Shown here in pieces: positions 1-13,100 of a stretch of DNA of 64,000 nt. Positions within the stretch are counted from its first letter, which is position 1. The number at the start of each line of letters is the position of its first letter. A program made the translations under genes and the position numbers. Source of the DNA: Halichoerus grypus (taxonomy: Eukaryota > Chordata > Mammalia > Carnivora > Phocidae); assembly GCF_964656455.1 (NCBI RefSeq), contig NC_135717.1, positions 16,820,775 through 16,884,774 of the forward strand, given 5' to 3'. Under the pieces are notes generated by a model, which saw nothing but the letters and a program-made list of their open reading frames with translations, had not been told where the DNA came from and did no database searches.

Positions 1-1021
1 CACCAATTTTCCCAAGGTAATTATATAAGGAAGTCTTTGTGCTCTGTGAGTTTAATAAAGACATGGCCCACCCCTATACAGGGGTCATGCATGAGGCCGG
101 GTGAGGGGGTTTCTAGGTAGATCCTGGAAGCAGTCCTACCCCAGGGCTCTTGAAGCCAGTCTGTGCCTTGACACAAGTTGACTATATGAGCGTGAACTGG
201 AAGAGTGATAACCTCTGTGCACAAGAGTGAGGCCTCTCTGCGCCTGAGACCGGCATCCGCTTGGGTGGACTCGCAGCCACAGAATTGTGCGGGACAAGCT
301 CACAACAGCGACACCATAAGGCAGAGAGAAGCAACTGCAACTGTGGACAGACCAGGTGCCTTTGCTCTGCACTTGGCATCTGAAGATCTCTTGAGGTGAA
401 TCAACCTTGGAGTTCATGGACAATTCTAGAGGAGGAAGCCTCAAGGAGGAACTGCTGGTCCCCCTACTAATGAGGCAGGCTGCTATAAAATGGACCCAGG
501 ATTTAATTTATGGGTAAGACCTAGAGAGGTCGCTGGGTAGGCAAGCTTGAGCAAGCTTAGGATGGGACGGTTTGAATAATGCTGGTTGGCACTGGTCTAC
601 AAGGGTGGTCCTTAGCTAACTAGATATTTAGGTCTGGCGGAATACTGGCTTGGTGTGTGAAAGTTAGGTAAAGGAGGTGGCTGGGGATATGGGCTCAAGG
701 TTGGCTCGTTGGCATGTGGAAGGCCTGCTCACAGTCCCCTTGTTCACTCTCTGTAGGAATTAGCTAGCTCTGGGAGGGGCAGTGTCTCTGGGATTCGCAA
801 GGCCTCAAGATGTCCAAGGATCATAAAACACAGAAAATAAAAGCATGATTACTACACAGCAGAGGGGTTATTAAGGGAAAAATTAAATGTTGTAGCCATA
901 TTTAAATTCTGAGTTTGTTCATGCTGGTTACTTAACCGCTTTCATTATTGTTTTGAAAGTCAGTCTGAGTGACCCTGGCCCCTCAGACCAAAGAAACGTA
1001 GCAGAAAAGAAAAGTACTTAC
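1..1021 (-). other. ITGAL: ITGAL intron 11 (partial), no further exon seen
   Basis: This is the sequence downstream of ITGAL exon 11 on the minus strand. I looked for the next family exon (the FG-GAP blade after '...RAGYLG') in all minus frames and found none, so exon 12 lies beyond the left edge. The open frames here do not resemble integrin sequence and I see no other feature. Confidence 0.6.
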
Positions 1022-1154
1022 CCAAATACCCTGCTCTCGCTTCTGGTGTCAGTGGTTCATTCCCAACAAATCTATCATCCTGCAGGTCTGCCTCCAGGTC
1101 TAGAAAGCCCCCAGCCCAGTCCTTGGCTCCGACTGCCCCCACGACGCCATGGCC
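1022..1154 (-). CDS. ITGAL: ITGAL coding exon 11 (last in window)
   Basis: Encodes '[20 protein letters not shown]' through 'PEARAGYLG', a propeller blade. Acceptor ..ctgggcag, donor gtaagt. It ends in phase +1, so the coding sequence continues outside the window. Confidence 0.95.
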
Positions 1155-4100
1155 CTGCCCAGGGAGGAGATGAGCATGCTTGGCCCTGTGTCCACAACAT
1201 CCCGAAGCTCCCCCCTGCTTCAGGCCCGCCACTCACGTGGCTGAGATCAGCGCTGATCCCACTGGAGGACAGCTCCATGGTGAAAGATGTCAGGTCCTGT
1301 TTGCTTGTGCCTGAGGGACCAGGTAAAGAGAATGGGTGGACACTCGAGAGAGGACCGAGAAAGAGGCATGGCACCAGTCTTTGGGCGAGGTAGAAAGAGC
1401 CCACCCGACAGTCAGACTGGGCAGTGACGTGGGCTGAGTCTGATGTGAACTCAGCCAGGATGTAGCTCTGTGGTTCTGTTCCCACTCAGGCTTCCCCGCC
1501 GTGTCACCAAATCGGGATGTTCTACGTCTGCAATGCATCTGTCCCCTTCTCTGTAGAGCGTGTTTGCCACCACATGGGCCCGGCCATCCTCTCTTGCCTG
1601 ACAACCGTGCTCACTTACTCATTTGGTCCCTGACTTCGTTCTTCCTCTTGTCGTGTCTTTTTTCCACAGAGCAAGCTGGAGTAATCTTTTTTAAAAATGT
1701 CTATCAGACCACACGTTTCCCTTTCTTAAAAACCCTTCATCCCTTGCCATCGCTCTTTAGATTAAAACCCCAGCTGCTTATGAGGAACTGGAAGGCCCCT
1801 ATTTCTCCCCTGTTGTCTCACTTGCTCACCACACCCCTGTCACGCTGACCTTTTTTCTGTTCCTCCAGCTTGCCCGCCCTTCCCCACCTCCGGCCCCTGA
1901 GCTGGCTCTTCTCTGACTTCAAAGCCCTGCCCACATTCCTCATGTGGCTGTTTGATTCTCATCTTTTGTATCTCAGCTCAAATGTCATCTCAGACTGAAT
2001 TCTACCTCCAGCGAAAAATAAAGCATCTAGAAAGGCCTTCCTTGAAGAGCCTATCTAAAGTGGCTTCCCCCAGTGAAATCTTTCTATCCAGTTTATTCAT
2101 TTTCTTTACAGCACCTATCATAATCTCTAATTATCCTGTTCGTTTGTTTTCTGTCTTTCTTTATCCAGCCTGAATATGAGCTCCACGTTGACAATATCCC
2201 CTAGTGCCTAACCTGGGACCTGGTTAGTGCAAGCCTGAATTAATAAAATGAAAATCATCCCACCAGCCTTGCAAAGCTTCTGAGAGGAATGAATTAAATG
2301 ATACAGAAAGAGTGCCTGTTACCTGGCAAGCTTTCAAGAAACACAGCAATTACCATGAAGATTTTGTTCGTTCCTGCATAAATATTTAGAGCGACTAGAC
2401 TTTTGGTGCCAGGGATACAATGGTGAAAAAGCAGACACATTGCTTGCCATGACAGGACCCCCCCCCCCGCCTTGTGGTGTGGGGGACAGACACGGAGCAC
2501 ATAATTCAACACAATGTAAACCTCAGGGGCTCTGATAGGGAACATACAGCCATTACAGCGGCACCCGGAAAGAAGCCCCCAACACAGCCTCGGGTTCCGT
2601 GAGAACTTATCAGAGGAAATGATATCTAAGATAGAATCTGAAGCATGACTAAGGGCAGGTCAGGGTAGACGATCCGAGCCAGAGATAACCAGCTCTGCGA
2701 TTTACAGAGGGCCTACAAAGTATCAAGCACTCTGCCAAGCAGGGGTTAGGGCTTGAATTGTGTTCTCTAAAAAAAAGATATTTTTACGACCTAAGCCCTA
2801 GTACTTGAGAATATAACCTTGTTTGGAAATAGGATCTTTGCAGTGCAATCGAGTTAGAATGAGGTCACTGGGGTGGGCCTCGATCCAATATGATCCAATA
2901 TTTTCTAGTGTCCTTATGACAGAGGGAAATGTGGACACAGAGAGAAGAGGATATGAGGACGGACATGCAGGGAGAAGACAGCCAGATGACAGAAGTGATG
3001 CAGCCACAAGCCAAGGGATGCCGGGAACTGCTGCGGACGCCAGAAGGTAGAAGGGGTGAGGAAGCGTTCTCTTCTAGACCCGTCAGAAAGAGCATGCCCC
3101 GGCCCATCCCTTGATCTCTGACTTCTGGCCTCCCGAACTGTGAGACAATAAATTTCTGTTGCTTTAAGCCACTCGGTTTTTGGTCCTTTGTTACAACAGC
3201 CCTAGGAAACCAATACAACAGTCAAACCTTCCAGGGCTGTGAGATTGGTATTATTAGCCCCATTTAGCAGAGAACAGCGAGCCTCAGAGAGAGAAAGTGA
3301 CCTGGTAGAGGTCACACAGCATGGGCAGAGTGGATTCCTGAGCGGTCTACCCAGTCCCATTATATATACCACATTGCTTCTTCAACTGAACCAAACACCA
3401 AGCCCGAGTGCTAGCAAAGGGGCCTTCCCAGGGGGAATCATGTAGCTTTCAGCAGACCGGGATTCCTGGGGAAATACCCTCTATCCGTGACTGCAGTCCA
3501 AACCTTCTCTTATTCCGGGCCAAGAGGGCCTGGCGCTCCCTGCCCTCGGGCCCTGCCCACTTGTCCACCTTAAGTAAGCTGAGGACAAGGGAACATGAGG
3601 GAGCTGAGTGGGGGGAGGAATTCTACTCCTTCCATGGGCCTCGGTTGACACCAGCAAGCTAGAGGTCAGTTCTGGGCCCTAACCTGGACCCAGCTGAGCT
3701 TTACGAGGAAGATGGAATTTCAGAGAGAAACAGAGGCTGCTCCTCAAGCGCCCTCCCCCAAATTCCTACCTGAGGCCCTTTTCCAGGAGAGCGCTTCGCC
3801 CAGTGAAGATACTCTGTAAGTGTCCGTTATTATCACCCAGCGTGTCTCTAGTCTTATTGTCCCAGATGAGCTTCTGTAAACAACTTCCCGAACTCTCCCT
3901 CCCCAGGTCTGCCACTCACCCTCAATGACATAGATCTTCTTTTGCAGCTCAGTGAACAGATCTTTAAGCTTCTCAAACGTGTCCAGAATCTTGACAAAAT
4001 CCTTCGCGGGTTTTGAGGCAAATTCGTGGAGCCTTTCCTGACTTTCCTTGGTTGCAAAGTGCTTTCCAATCTGTGAAGGAGTAAAGACTGGAGAGTTGGC

Positions 4101-7100
4101 ATCCCCAGAATCGCAGAGAAGGCCCTGGCCCCAAGGAGAAAGGGGAGGGGGGCTCAGGAACAGGAGAGGGAAGATGGGACTTGGGAAGCAGCCAGGACCT
4201 GGGGCCCGTACCCCAATGATGTAGCGGATGATGTCTTTGGCTGAGTCAATGTTGTCGTGGTCCGTGGCTTCCCCGTCAGTGATGATGATAAGCACTTTGG
4301 TGGCATCTGGCCGGGCCCCCAGGTCTTGCCGGAACACCTCTGTCCTGTGTCCAGGAAGGGGTGTAGTGAAAGACCCCCCCAAATCATGAGGTCTCCCCCC
4401 ACTCACCGAGCTCATTAAGTCACTGTCCTGTTGATTATGCAGCAGCCCTTCTCCCATCCCCCAGGCAGGTATCCCCAGCTTTCCAAGTTCTCTTCTGAAC
4501 CTCCTCCCTCACCCTGGCTGCCACACCTCTGCTTCCAGACCGGTGGTCTTTGAAGGAATTCTGGGTGGCGAGGAGGTTGTCCTGGAGCCCATGGGCAGTG
4601 ATGGGGAGGCTTTGTGAGGAGAGACCCTGGGCTTCCTACTCTCCATTCCTACTCTCCAGTTCAACCACATGACAGCTACCCTTTTATTGGTTAGACATGC
4701 TGGGGATCCAGGTGAGATTTCAATATGGAAAATGGGCTCCATGGCTGGAGAAAATGGGGAAGTCACGCTTCCAGAGCAAGCTCATCTGGCAACCCCCCAC
4801 CATCGATGGCAGGCTGCCTGTAGATCTCTGCTACAGCAAGTCTCCTCGGGAACTGAAGTCACCTGTTTCCATTTCCGTGTTCCCCAAACCATGAGTTCCT
4901 CAAAGAAGGAACATATCTGATTTGCTGCTGTGTTTCTGGCTCCTGACACAGCAGGTGCTCCCCGCACGTGACATAAAAGGAAGAAGGGAGTCCTGAACGC
5001 TGGATAGGCCAACGCTCCAAAGTCCCAGCTGCCCACAGCCTCCTTCTGGAGCAAGACAGGGTGCCCACAGCTTCTGTTGGGACAGCAGCTCTCTCTGCAC
5101 CATCTGATCCTTCCGTCCCCACCCCACAGCTAATCAGAGACGGACGATTAATCCAAGAGCAGCCAGTCTACAACCCTTGACTTATGACATGAGTTGCCTT
5201 GGAAGAGGAAGCAGAAAGTCACATGGGGTGGGGGCGGGGAGGTGCACAACGGCAGGTGGAAGAGAGATGCAGAGAGGGGGGACCTCAGGACAGAGGAGCT
5301 CTGATAGGGGCAGGGCCGAGACCTCTGTTCCATCTTGGATGCAAATCATTTTCCCAGCCTCCGTCCACACAGACACGGCCTCTCATGGCTCCTGTTCATG
5401 GATTTCCACCCTGTTTAAACCGCCGTTACCTCTCATCTCTATTTTTTATTTTTTTATTTTATTTTATTTTTTTTTTAAGATTTTATTTATTTGTGAGAGA
5501 GAGAATGAGAGACAGAGAGCATGAGAGGGAGGAGGGTCAGAGGGAGAAGCAGACTCCCTGCTGAGCAGGGAGCCTGATGTGGGACGCGATCCCGGGACTC
5601 CAGGATCATGACCTGAGCCGAAGGCAGTCGCTTAACCAACTGAGCCACCCAGGCACCCTCATCTCTATTTTTTAATAGCCTCCTTCCTGGTCTCCCTGGT
5701 CCCACCCCTGTTCCCTCCACAACCTAATAGCCCCGCAGCCAGAGGGATCCTTTTTTTAAAAAAATATTTTATTTATTTATTTGAGAGAGAGAGCGAGAGA
5801 GCACGATCAGGGGGAGGGGCAGAGGGAGAAGCAGGCTCCCCGCGGAGCAGGGAGCCTGAAGCAGGACTCTATCCCAGGACCCCGGGATCATGACCCGAGT
5901 GAAGGTAGATGCTTAACCGACCGAGCCACCCAGGTGCCCCGGAGGGATCCTTTTAAAAACATAAATCAGGGGCGCCTGGGTGGCTCAGTCGGTTAAGCAT
6001 CTGCCTTGGCTCAGGTCATGATCCCGGGGTCCTGGGATCGAGTCCCACATCGGGCTCTCTGCTCAGTGGGGAGTCTGCTTCTCCCTCTCCCACTCCCCCT
6101 GCTTATATTCCCTCTCTCACTGTGTCTCTCTCTGTCAAATAAATAAATAAAATCTTTTCAAAAAATTAAAAAAATAAAAACATAAATCAGATGATCACTC
6201 CTCTGCTCAAAACCTCCAATGACTTCTCATCTCACTCTGAAGGAAAAGCCAAAGTCCTCGCTACGGCCTCCAAGGCCCTAAGTGCTCCAGACTCCCCTGG
6301 TCTCTCTGACCTCATCTCCTACTACTTTCGCCCTCACTTACTTCTCTCTAGTCACCCTGGTGTCCTAGATCTTCTTGGAACGTCCCAAGCATGTTCTCAT
6401 TTCAGGGCCTTTGCTATTCCCTCTGCCTGGAATGGTCTTCCCCAGTATGGGCATGGCTGCTTCTTCACCTCCAACGAGTCTTTGCTCAAATGTAACCTTC
6501 CCTCATCTTCCTACTGAATACTGCTTTTTCCTTATAAAACTTACATCTTCTACTATATTATCTAATTTACAAACTGGTCCTGTCTGTTGTGTTTCTCTCC
6601 CCTAATATAATGTTAAACCTCAAGAGAATAGAGATTTTTGTTTCATTCACTGCTGTATTCCCAGAACCTAGAACATGGCAAACAACCCACAGGCCAAAGC
6701 CAGCCCCCAGCTTCCTTCTGTATGGTCCATGGGCTAAAAATGGTTTTTATAGTTTTGTTTTTAAACAGTTACAAAAACAGGAAGAATATGCAAGAGAGAC
6801 AGTATGTGGCCAGAAAAGCCTAAAATGTACCATCTGACCCTTTACAGAAAAAAATCAGCCCCCTCCTGACTTGTAATACTGCCTAGCACACAGGTAGTCA
6901 GGAAGTATTTATAAAATACATTTCTATGATGCTATGATGATGAGGCGGGGATTAAGGTCATACAGCTAGGCGTGGACATGACTGGATTTCCAACAGCTAC
7001 CCTGCTGGACTGTCATGGAAGAAAGTCCCAGAATGTAGCATTTTTTCAGTGACTGTGATGACAGAAGCCCACCATAAATATGATCACTCTGAGGCCACAG

Positions 7101-10100
7101 GATCCTCAAGGTGGGATTTCCAGAACTCTTTCAGAAGGGAGAAACTGGAACAAAAGTCCCCAGATTCTAAGACACTACAGGAAGATTCACCTGGAGTGAG
7201 ACAGAGTCTATGAGTACCAGGAATATGGAAAATCCTTCAGGCAAAAAGGTAGTCTAACCTTGCATGAAAGAATCCACACTAGTCCGAAGCCCTTTGAGTG
7301 TACTCAGTGGGGAAAAAGCTTTGGGGCCAAAGGCAATCTTGTTACACATCAGCAAATACACACAAGAGAGAAGCCCTATCAGTGCAAGGAGTGTGAGAAA
7401 AGCTTTAGTTGATGAGGTAGTCTGGCCGTTCGTGAAAGACCCCACACTGGACAGAAACCCTATGAGTGTGCTGTTTGTCAGAGAAGCTTCAGGAATCAAC
7501 GTAACCTTGCTGTTCGTAGAAGAGTTCACAGTGGTGAAAAGCCCTATAGGTATGATCAGTGTGGAAAAGCCTTCAGTCAGAAAGGAAGCTGAATTGTTCA
7601 CGTCACAGTCCACACAGGCCTGAAACACAGCGTGGGACGGGTTTTTACACCAGGGGGGAACTGTATTCCTGCAAGGCAAAATCCACGCAGGAGAGACACC
7701 CTACCTATGTGGCCCGTGTGGGAAAAGCTTCACTCAGAGGGAATTTGGCTGTGCACCAGTGAAGCTGCTCACAAAGACTCACCCTTCGATCACGCTCTTC
7801 AAAAGAAGTTCTCTTTATGAATGAAAAGTACAAAATCCTCAGATCAAGCAACCTATCCAATTTATGGAATGAATGGAGACTCTTTCAGACAGACCATCGT
7901 TGAGTAGGACAAACTCATTTTTCTCCTTTCCCCCAAATGAGTATGAAAACTAAATGTCTTGTTTATAATCATTAACAAAAAAAAAATCAAATAAAATATA
8001 CAGTACGGCCCTTCAACACAATCTAACTGCATTTATCTAGGCCTCAATTTAAACACAGCCACCTGGTCCAACTCGGGGGGAAAAAACTTCTAATCTATAG
8101 TAGACTTAGGAAATCAGGATATGCTATCTTCCAATATGGGACTCGAGTATATTGAATTTTATGAACAATTCAAGGAATTTTTCAAGGACAATTTTGACTA
8201 GTAGAGATTTCTGTTCACACGCTGGCTTCAAGAGCTGATCCCCAACTCAGATGTGACTCAGTCATGGCTTCCAAGTTCACAATCACTTTCCAAGTCTTGG
8301 CTCTAGTTCCTCATGAGGTTTGGCATTACTCCCTGTCCCAAAGCCTCATGAGCTATCCCTGCACCCTCCAAAGAATTGCCCTTGAGGATTTAGTTAGTAT
8401 AGATTTCTGTTACTTATAATTAAAAGAAACTGGACTAGGGGAGCCCGGGTGACTCAGTCGGTTAAGCATCTGCCTTCAGCTCAGGTCATGATCCCAGAGT
8501 CCTGGGATCAAGTCCCCCATCAGGCTCCCTGCTCAGCGGGGAGTCTGCTTCTCCCTCCCCCTCTGCCCCTCCCCCTGCTCATGCTCTCTCTCTCTCTCTC
8601 TCTCAAATAAATAAATGATCTTTTTTTAAAAATTAAAAAAAAAAATAAAAGAAACTGGACTAAAATTGCTCCACTTGAATTCCTACAATAACCTGCCCCT
8701 TGCTGAGCCCACCTGTTGAGTTCCTATACCCCGAAACCTGAAGAAGCCAGTGCAACTGACGGGTGGGCTGTCTCCTACAAAAGGGGACTCACGCGACATA
8801 GTTGATGGCGCCAAAGGTGTTTGTCAACTGGCGCATGTGTTCTACTTTGCCCAGCAGAACATCAGGGTTCTTCACCTTAACATATTTCAAGAAATTAAAT
8901 TCTGTTTTGCAGTCCGTGGAAAACTGAACAGCAGCAAACTAGAAAAAGAAGCAAGAAATGAAACATCATTACATAGCCCTTCCTACTTGTCTGCTCCAAT
9001 CTATTTCTTTTTTTTTTTCAACTTTATTTTTAAGTAATCTCTACACCCAACATGGGGCTCCAACTCATAACCCCAAGATCAAGAGTTGCATGCTCTTCCA
9101 GCTGAGCCAGCCAGGTGCCCCTTCCAGTCTATTTCTTATCTGGGACCTGGGTAACCCAACCCCACATCCCTGCCTCAAAACATTCTTTTGAAAATGAGGT
9201 AATATATACACAAACACAGAAATACAATTAAATAAACCTCTGATCCCTTATGTAGTGCTGTCTGCTGAACTCCTGTCCTCTGGGTCGGCCTGCCTTCCCA
9301 GTGGGGATGTTCTGCTGAGTGACCCTGCTAAGCTGGATACAGCTGATTGGGCCACAGAGAGCCACTTGGCCCAGGCTAGCCCAGTCACAATCTATCCTCC
9401 AAGAATTTGGAATTTGCAGAGGGAGGGGTTGGTGGAGAGGACAAAAGACCCTCCTGAAACTTTAACACGTGAACTTAGGAGCTTTCCACAGGCCCATGTG
9501 ATCCAAAGAAGCTGTGGGAGTCAGTGTGCGGAGAAAGAAGAGGGAAGCAAAAGCCAAAAAGAAACAGAAATGAGAACTAAAGAGAATCCCAGACACTTTC
9601 TACTTCCTAGTGCTTGTCTCTTCCAGAGGTCCAGTCCAACTATGCCTTTAGGTTTTGGAGACACCTCATACTAAATTTTTCTTTTATGCCTTAAGCCAGC
9701 TCAAGTAGGCATCTATTGCCTACAAACAGGAAAACTAATTAATATATTTACCTGGTAGGAAGAGTTGCTGAGCTTCTTCATCACATCCTTCATGAAGTCC
9801 AGAATTTTCTGAAATTCATCTGGCTGCAAGCTCATTGAACCATCAAACAGAAATACCAAGTCCACGTTGCCCTTTATACATTCTACAGACCCCAGACACA
9901 AAGGGAGTTGGTGAAGTGTCTCCACGGATTGACCTGCCCATGCTGTTTTCCTTGTATGGGCAGCTCCCTGGGAGAAATTTTTACCCCCTGGATCCCCAGC
10001 TCCTTACCCTGATAACCAGGGCGCCCTTGCAGCACAGGACCCCTCAGATTCTGGTGGAAAAGGTAACACAGGCCACTCAGGTAGACATTCTGGTCACACA

Positions 10101-13100
10101 TTCGAGACAGCCCAGGATCACAGGCCTGAAGGAGGCAAAGGTTAAAAAAGGGGGAGGGGGGGCTGGGGCTTCTTCCTGTGTGTCTTCTGGGCATCATCAG
10201 CCAAGAAGAACCTTCAGGGTCACCGTCCCCTGACCTCACTCCCTACATCCAACTGGAGACCAAGGCAAGGTAATTCTGCCTCCAGGTCTTACAGCCACCT
10301 CTCCCTCCCTCCTACCAAAGCTCTGTGCCAGTGAATGCTCACTGCCTATAAGATAGAGTCTAAACTCCTGCGTTTGGCATTCATACTGTTTACATTTGGA
10401 CACTCTCCTACATTTCCAGATCTGTCCCCTTTGATTCCAATCACACCTTCCGTGTTTAAGCCAGATCACTCACTATCCCCAGAATATACAACGTTGTTTC
10501 TTTCATTTATGACTATCTTTCCTGCCAGACTGCAATTTCTGGAAAGTCAGGGCTCAGGTCATCTTTGTATCTCACTCCTCTGACCCCATCTGAGCCTAGC
10601 ACATTGGCTGGCATGTAATAGGAGCTAAGTAAACAAGCTCCCAGTAAATGCTGGCTAAATATTTCACTCAGCCAGCCTTCTATCCCTCATATACCTGTGT
10701 CAGAAGATGCTGCTGGGATAAACTGTAAAGATCAATGGGCTTAGAATCAAATGGGAATTTAATTCAAATCCTGGCTTTACCTCTTTAAAACCATGTGACC
10801 TTGGCTAAGTCTCTTAACCCCTTGGGTCTTGTTTCTTCATGTGTAAAATGTGTATACTGATCCCTGTCTCCCCCGAGTGTCTTGAAGGTTAAAAGAGAGA
10901 AAGCAGTGTTTCCCAAACTTCAGGCTTTTGTGCACCACTTCACAATTTCTGCCATGCGGGCATATCATGCAGACTATTATTTGTTTAATATTTTATTTAC
11001 TTTAAATTTACTTTTTATTTAAACTTTAGCCTTATCCCAAGCAATTCGATCCAAGAAATCACGAATTTGATGTGTTGTATATTTTTCCTAATAAACCATT
11101 GAATAAAAATATAACTACAAAACATTAAAAGTTTGTGTACCACCAAAATCATCTCTGTATATCCATGGCCACATTTCATATTTGGAAAAAACCGACATAA
11201 GTAAGGTCTCAAAACTAGCTGGCTCATACTCAGTTCTTAATAAGCCCTGATTGAATCAGAATCTCTCTGATGCCTGTAATCTTCTATAGGATCTTTACTC
11301 CACTTTTTCCTTCTTTCTTTTCAATCTGTCTTTCTTAACATCGACTGATATCACACTACACAAGATTCTTACCAAAAGATTTCCACTTGTGGAGTCTGTC
11401 GCCAAGGTCATCCCCAAGTACTTGGAGGTATAGTTGGAACCTGTAGGCACCAGGAGATTGGTCTGGAGGAACTTAGGTAACCCAGGTGTGGCAGGGCCAG
11501 CCTCAACTTCCCTGGGACACCATTCCTCCCAGGGCCCTCACCAATTACTCACCACTCAGGCTGACTGGAAGGCAGTGGCCAGTGTCTGGCTGGCACTGAT
11601 AGAGGTTTCCCGTGCTGTTCCCCTCACCTGGAGCTCCCACGATAACCCTGATGAGAAATCTCACCTGTGAGACGGAGTTGTTCCGTCTTTACCCATCCAC
11701 TCCTACCCATTAGGGGGGTTCAGATCCACAGGTATCTCAAAGAAATGCAGCCAGTCCCTTTCAGGGAGGCTCCTCGGCCCCTACCTCTTCCCTACTGAAT
11801 ACCTCAAACTTCTAGAAAGTTAAGGATCTTTTCCATTTATAGTCTAGGAAAACTGAGGTCCAGAGAATGAGGTGCCAGAATGTCACATTATGAGTTCACT
11901 CAATCAGTCATCAATTCAAAAATCATCTATGGGGGCGCCTGGATGGCTCAGTTGGTTAAGCGTCTGCCTTCAGCTCAGGTCATGGTCCCGGGGTCCTGGG
12001 ATCGAGCCCGCGTTGGGCTCCCCGCTCAGTGGGGTGTCTGCTTTTCCCTCTCCCTATGCACCTCCTCCCTGCCCGTGCTCTCACTGTCTCTCTCAAATAA
12101 ATAAATAAATAAATAAATAAAATCTTTTTAAAAAGTCATTTATGGCATATCTACTATGTGCTAGGCTGGGGCATGTACTAGGGCTGAAGGGGAAAATCCC
12201 TGCCATCAAGCCTCTCACTGTCTAGTCAGAGCACCAGTGGGGAATCTAGAAGTGTTGCAAAGCCCTTTAGGGGCTGTGATATTTTCCCTTTTTTCAGGCA
12301 CTCGTGTGGAGATTTAACCATGGACTGTCCTCGTCCTACTATCTGATGGCCTCGCTCCCGTTTCCGAGAATTCCCACCACGACGCCTCCAGACAGGAGAC
12401 TCCCTGCCGGTTCCCCGGATCTGGCCCACCCGGGGGGCTGGTGGCCTGGTCGCCCGTCCTGGCTCTGCGGGGCAGGGAGGGCCTGGGGCGGCAGCTCACC
12501 GGTCTCCAACCTGCAGGACGCGGTACCCAAAATGCCTCCCGGCGAGTGGGAAGGAGAAGTTTTGCACGTGCCGCACTTCCAGGTTGTAGCCCGAGGCGGG
12601 GGCTGAGGGAGAGCAGGGGGTGCGGTCAGGCACTTCCGGCTGGTCAGTGCCCCGCACGTGCCCCCAGAGCCGCGAGCGCTGATTGGCCGCCGCCCACGTG
12701 CCCCCCGTGAGCGGCCCACCCGCAGAGACCCGGCTCCTTCCTTCCTCCCGCAGGCGGCCGGCACGAGAGGCGGAGTGGGACCTTCCCCCTGGGGGCCTTG
12801 ACTCCGGGGAAATCTGGAAGCAGCGAAGCCTTACTACCCAGAGCCCGCTTGACCTCCCAGCAAAGAAGGAAGGGTGAGAAGGCGGAGGTCCCGGAGAAAG
12901 AGGCAGATGGAAGGGCCCCCAGGCGATGGGGTTGCCCCATGGCAGGGTTCGTCTCCCTACACACCCACTTCTCCTTTGGGCCTGAGACCCAAGATAATTA
13001 GCCTCAGGCTTCTGCCCACAGACTCATGGTTTCAGGATCCCCTGGTCTCTGTGAAACTGCTTCTCATCTAATGCTCCCTCACGGCCCGCCCTACCATGCA

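Noticed and set aside
8793..8938. Cysteine in the I domain (FSTDCKTEF) as a new disulfide or lineage-specific change
   Set aside because: From memory, rodent CD11a has a Cys at the same place, so it is probably ancestral or common; human is the one that differs.
9255..9674. 139-codon plus-strand frame in ITGAL intron 6
   Set aside because: No domain, antisense within an intron, no splice partners and no repeat-derived gene resemblance.
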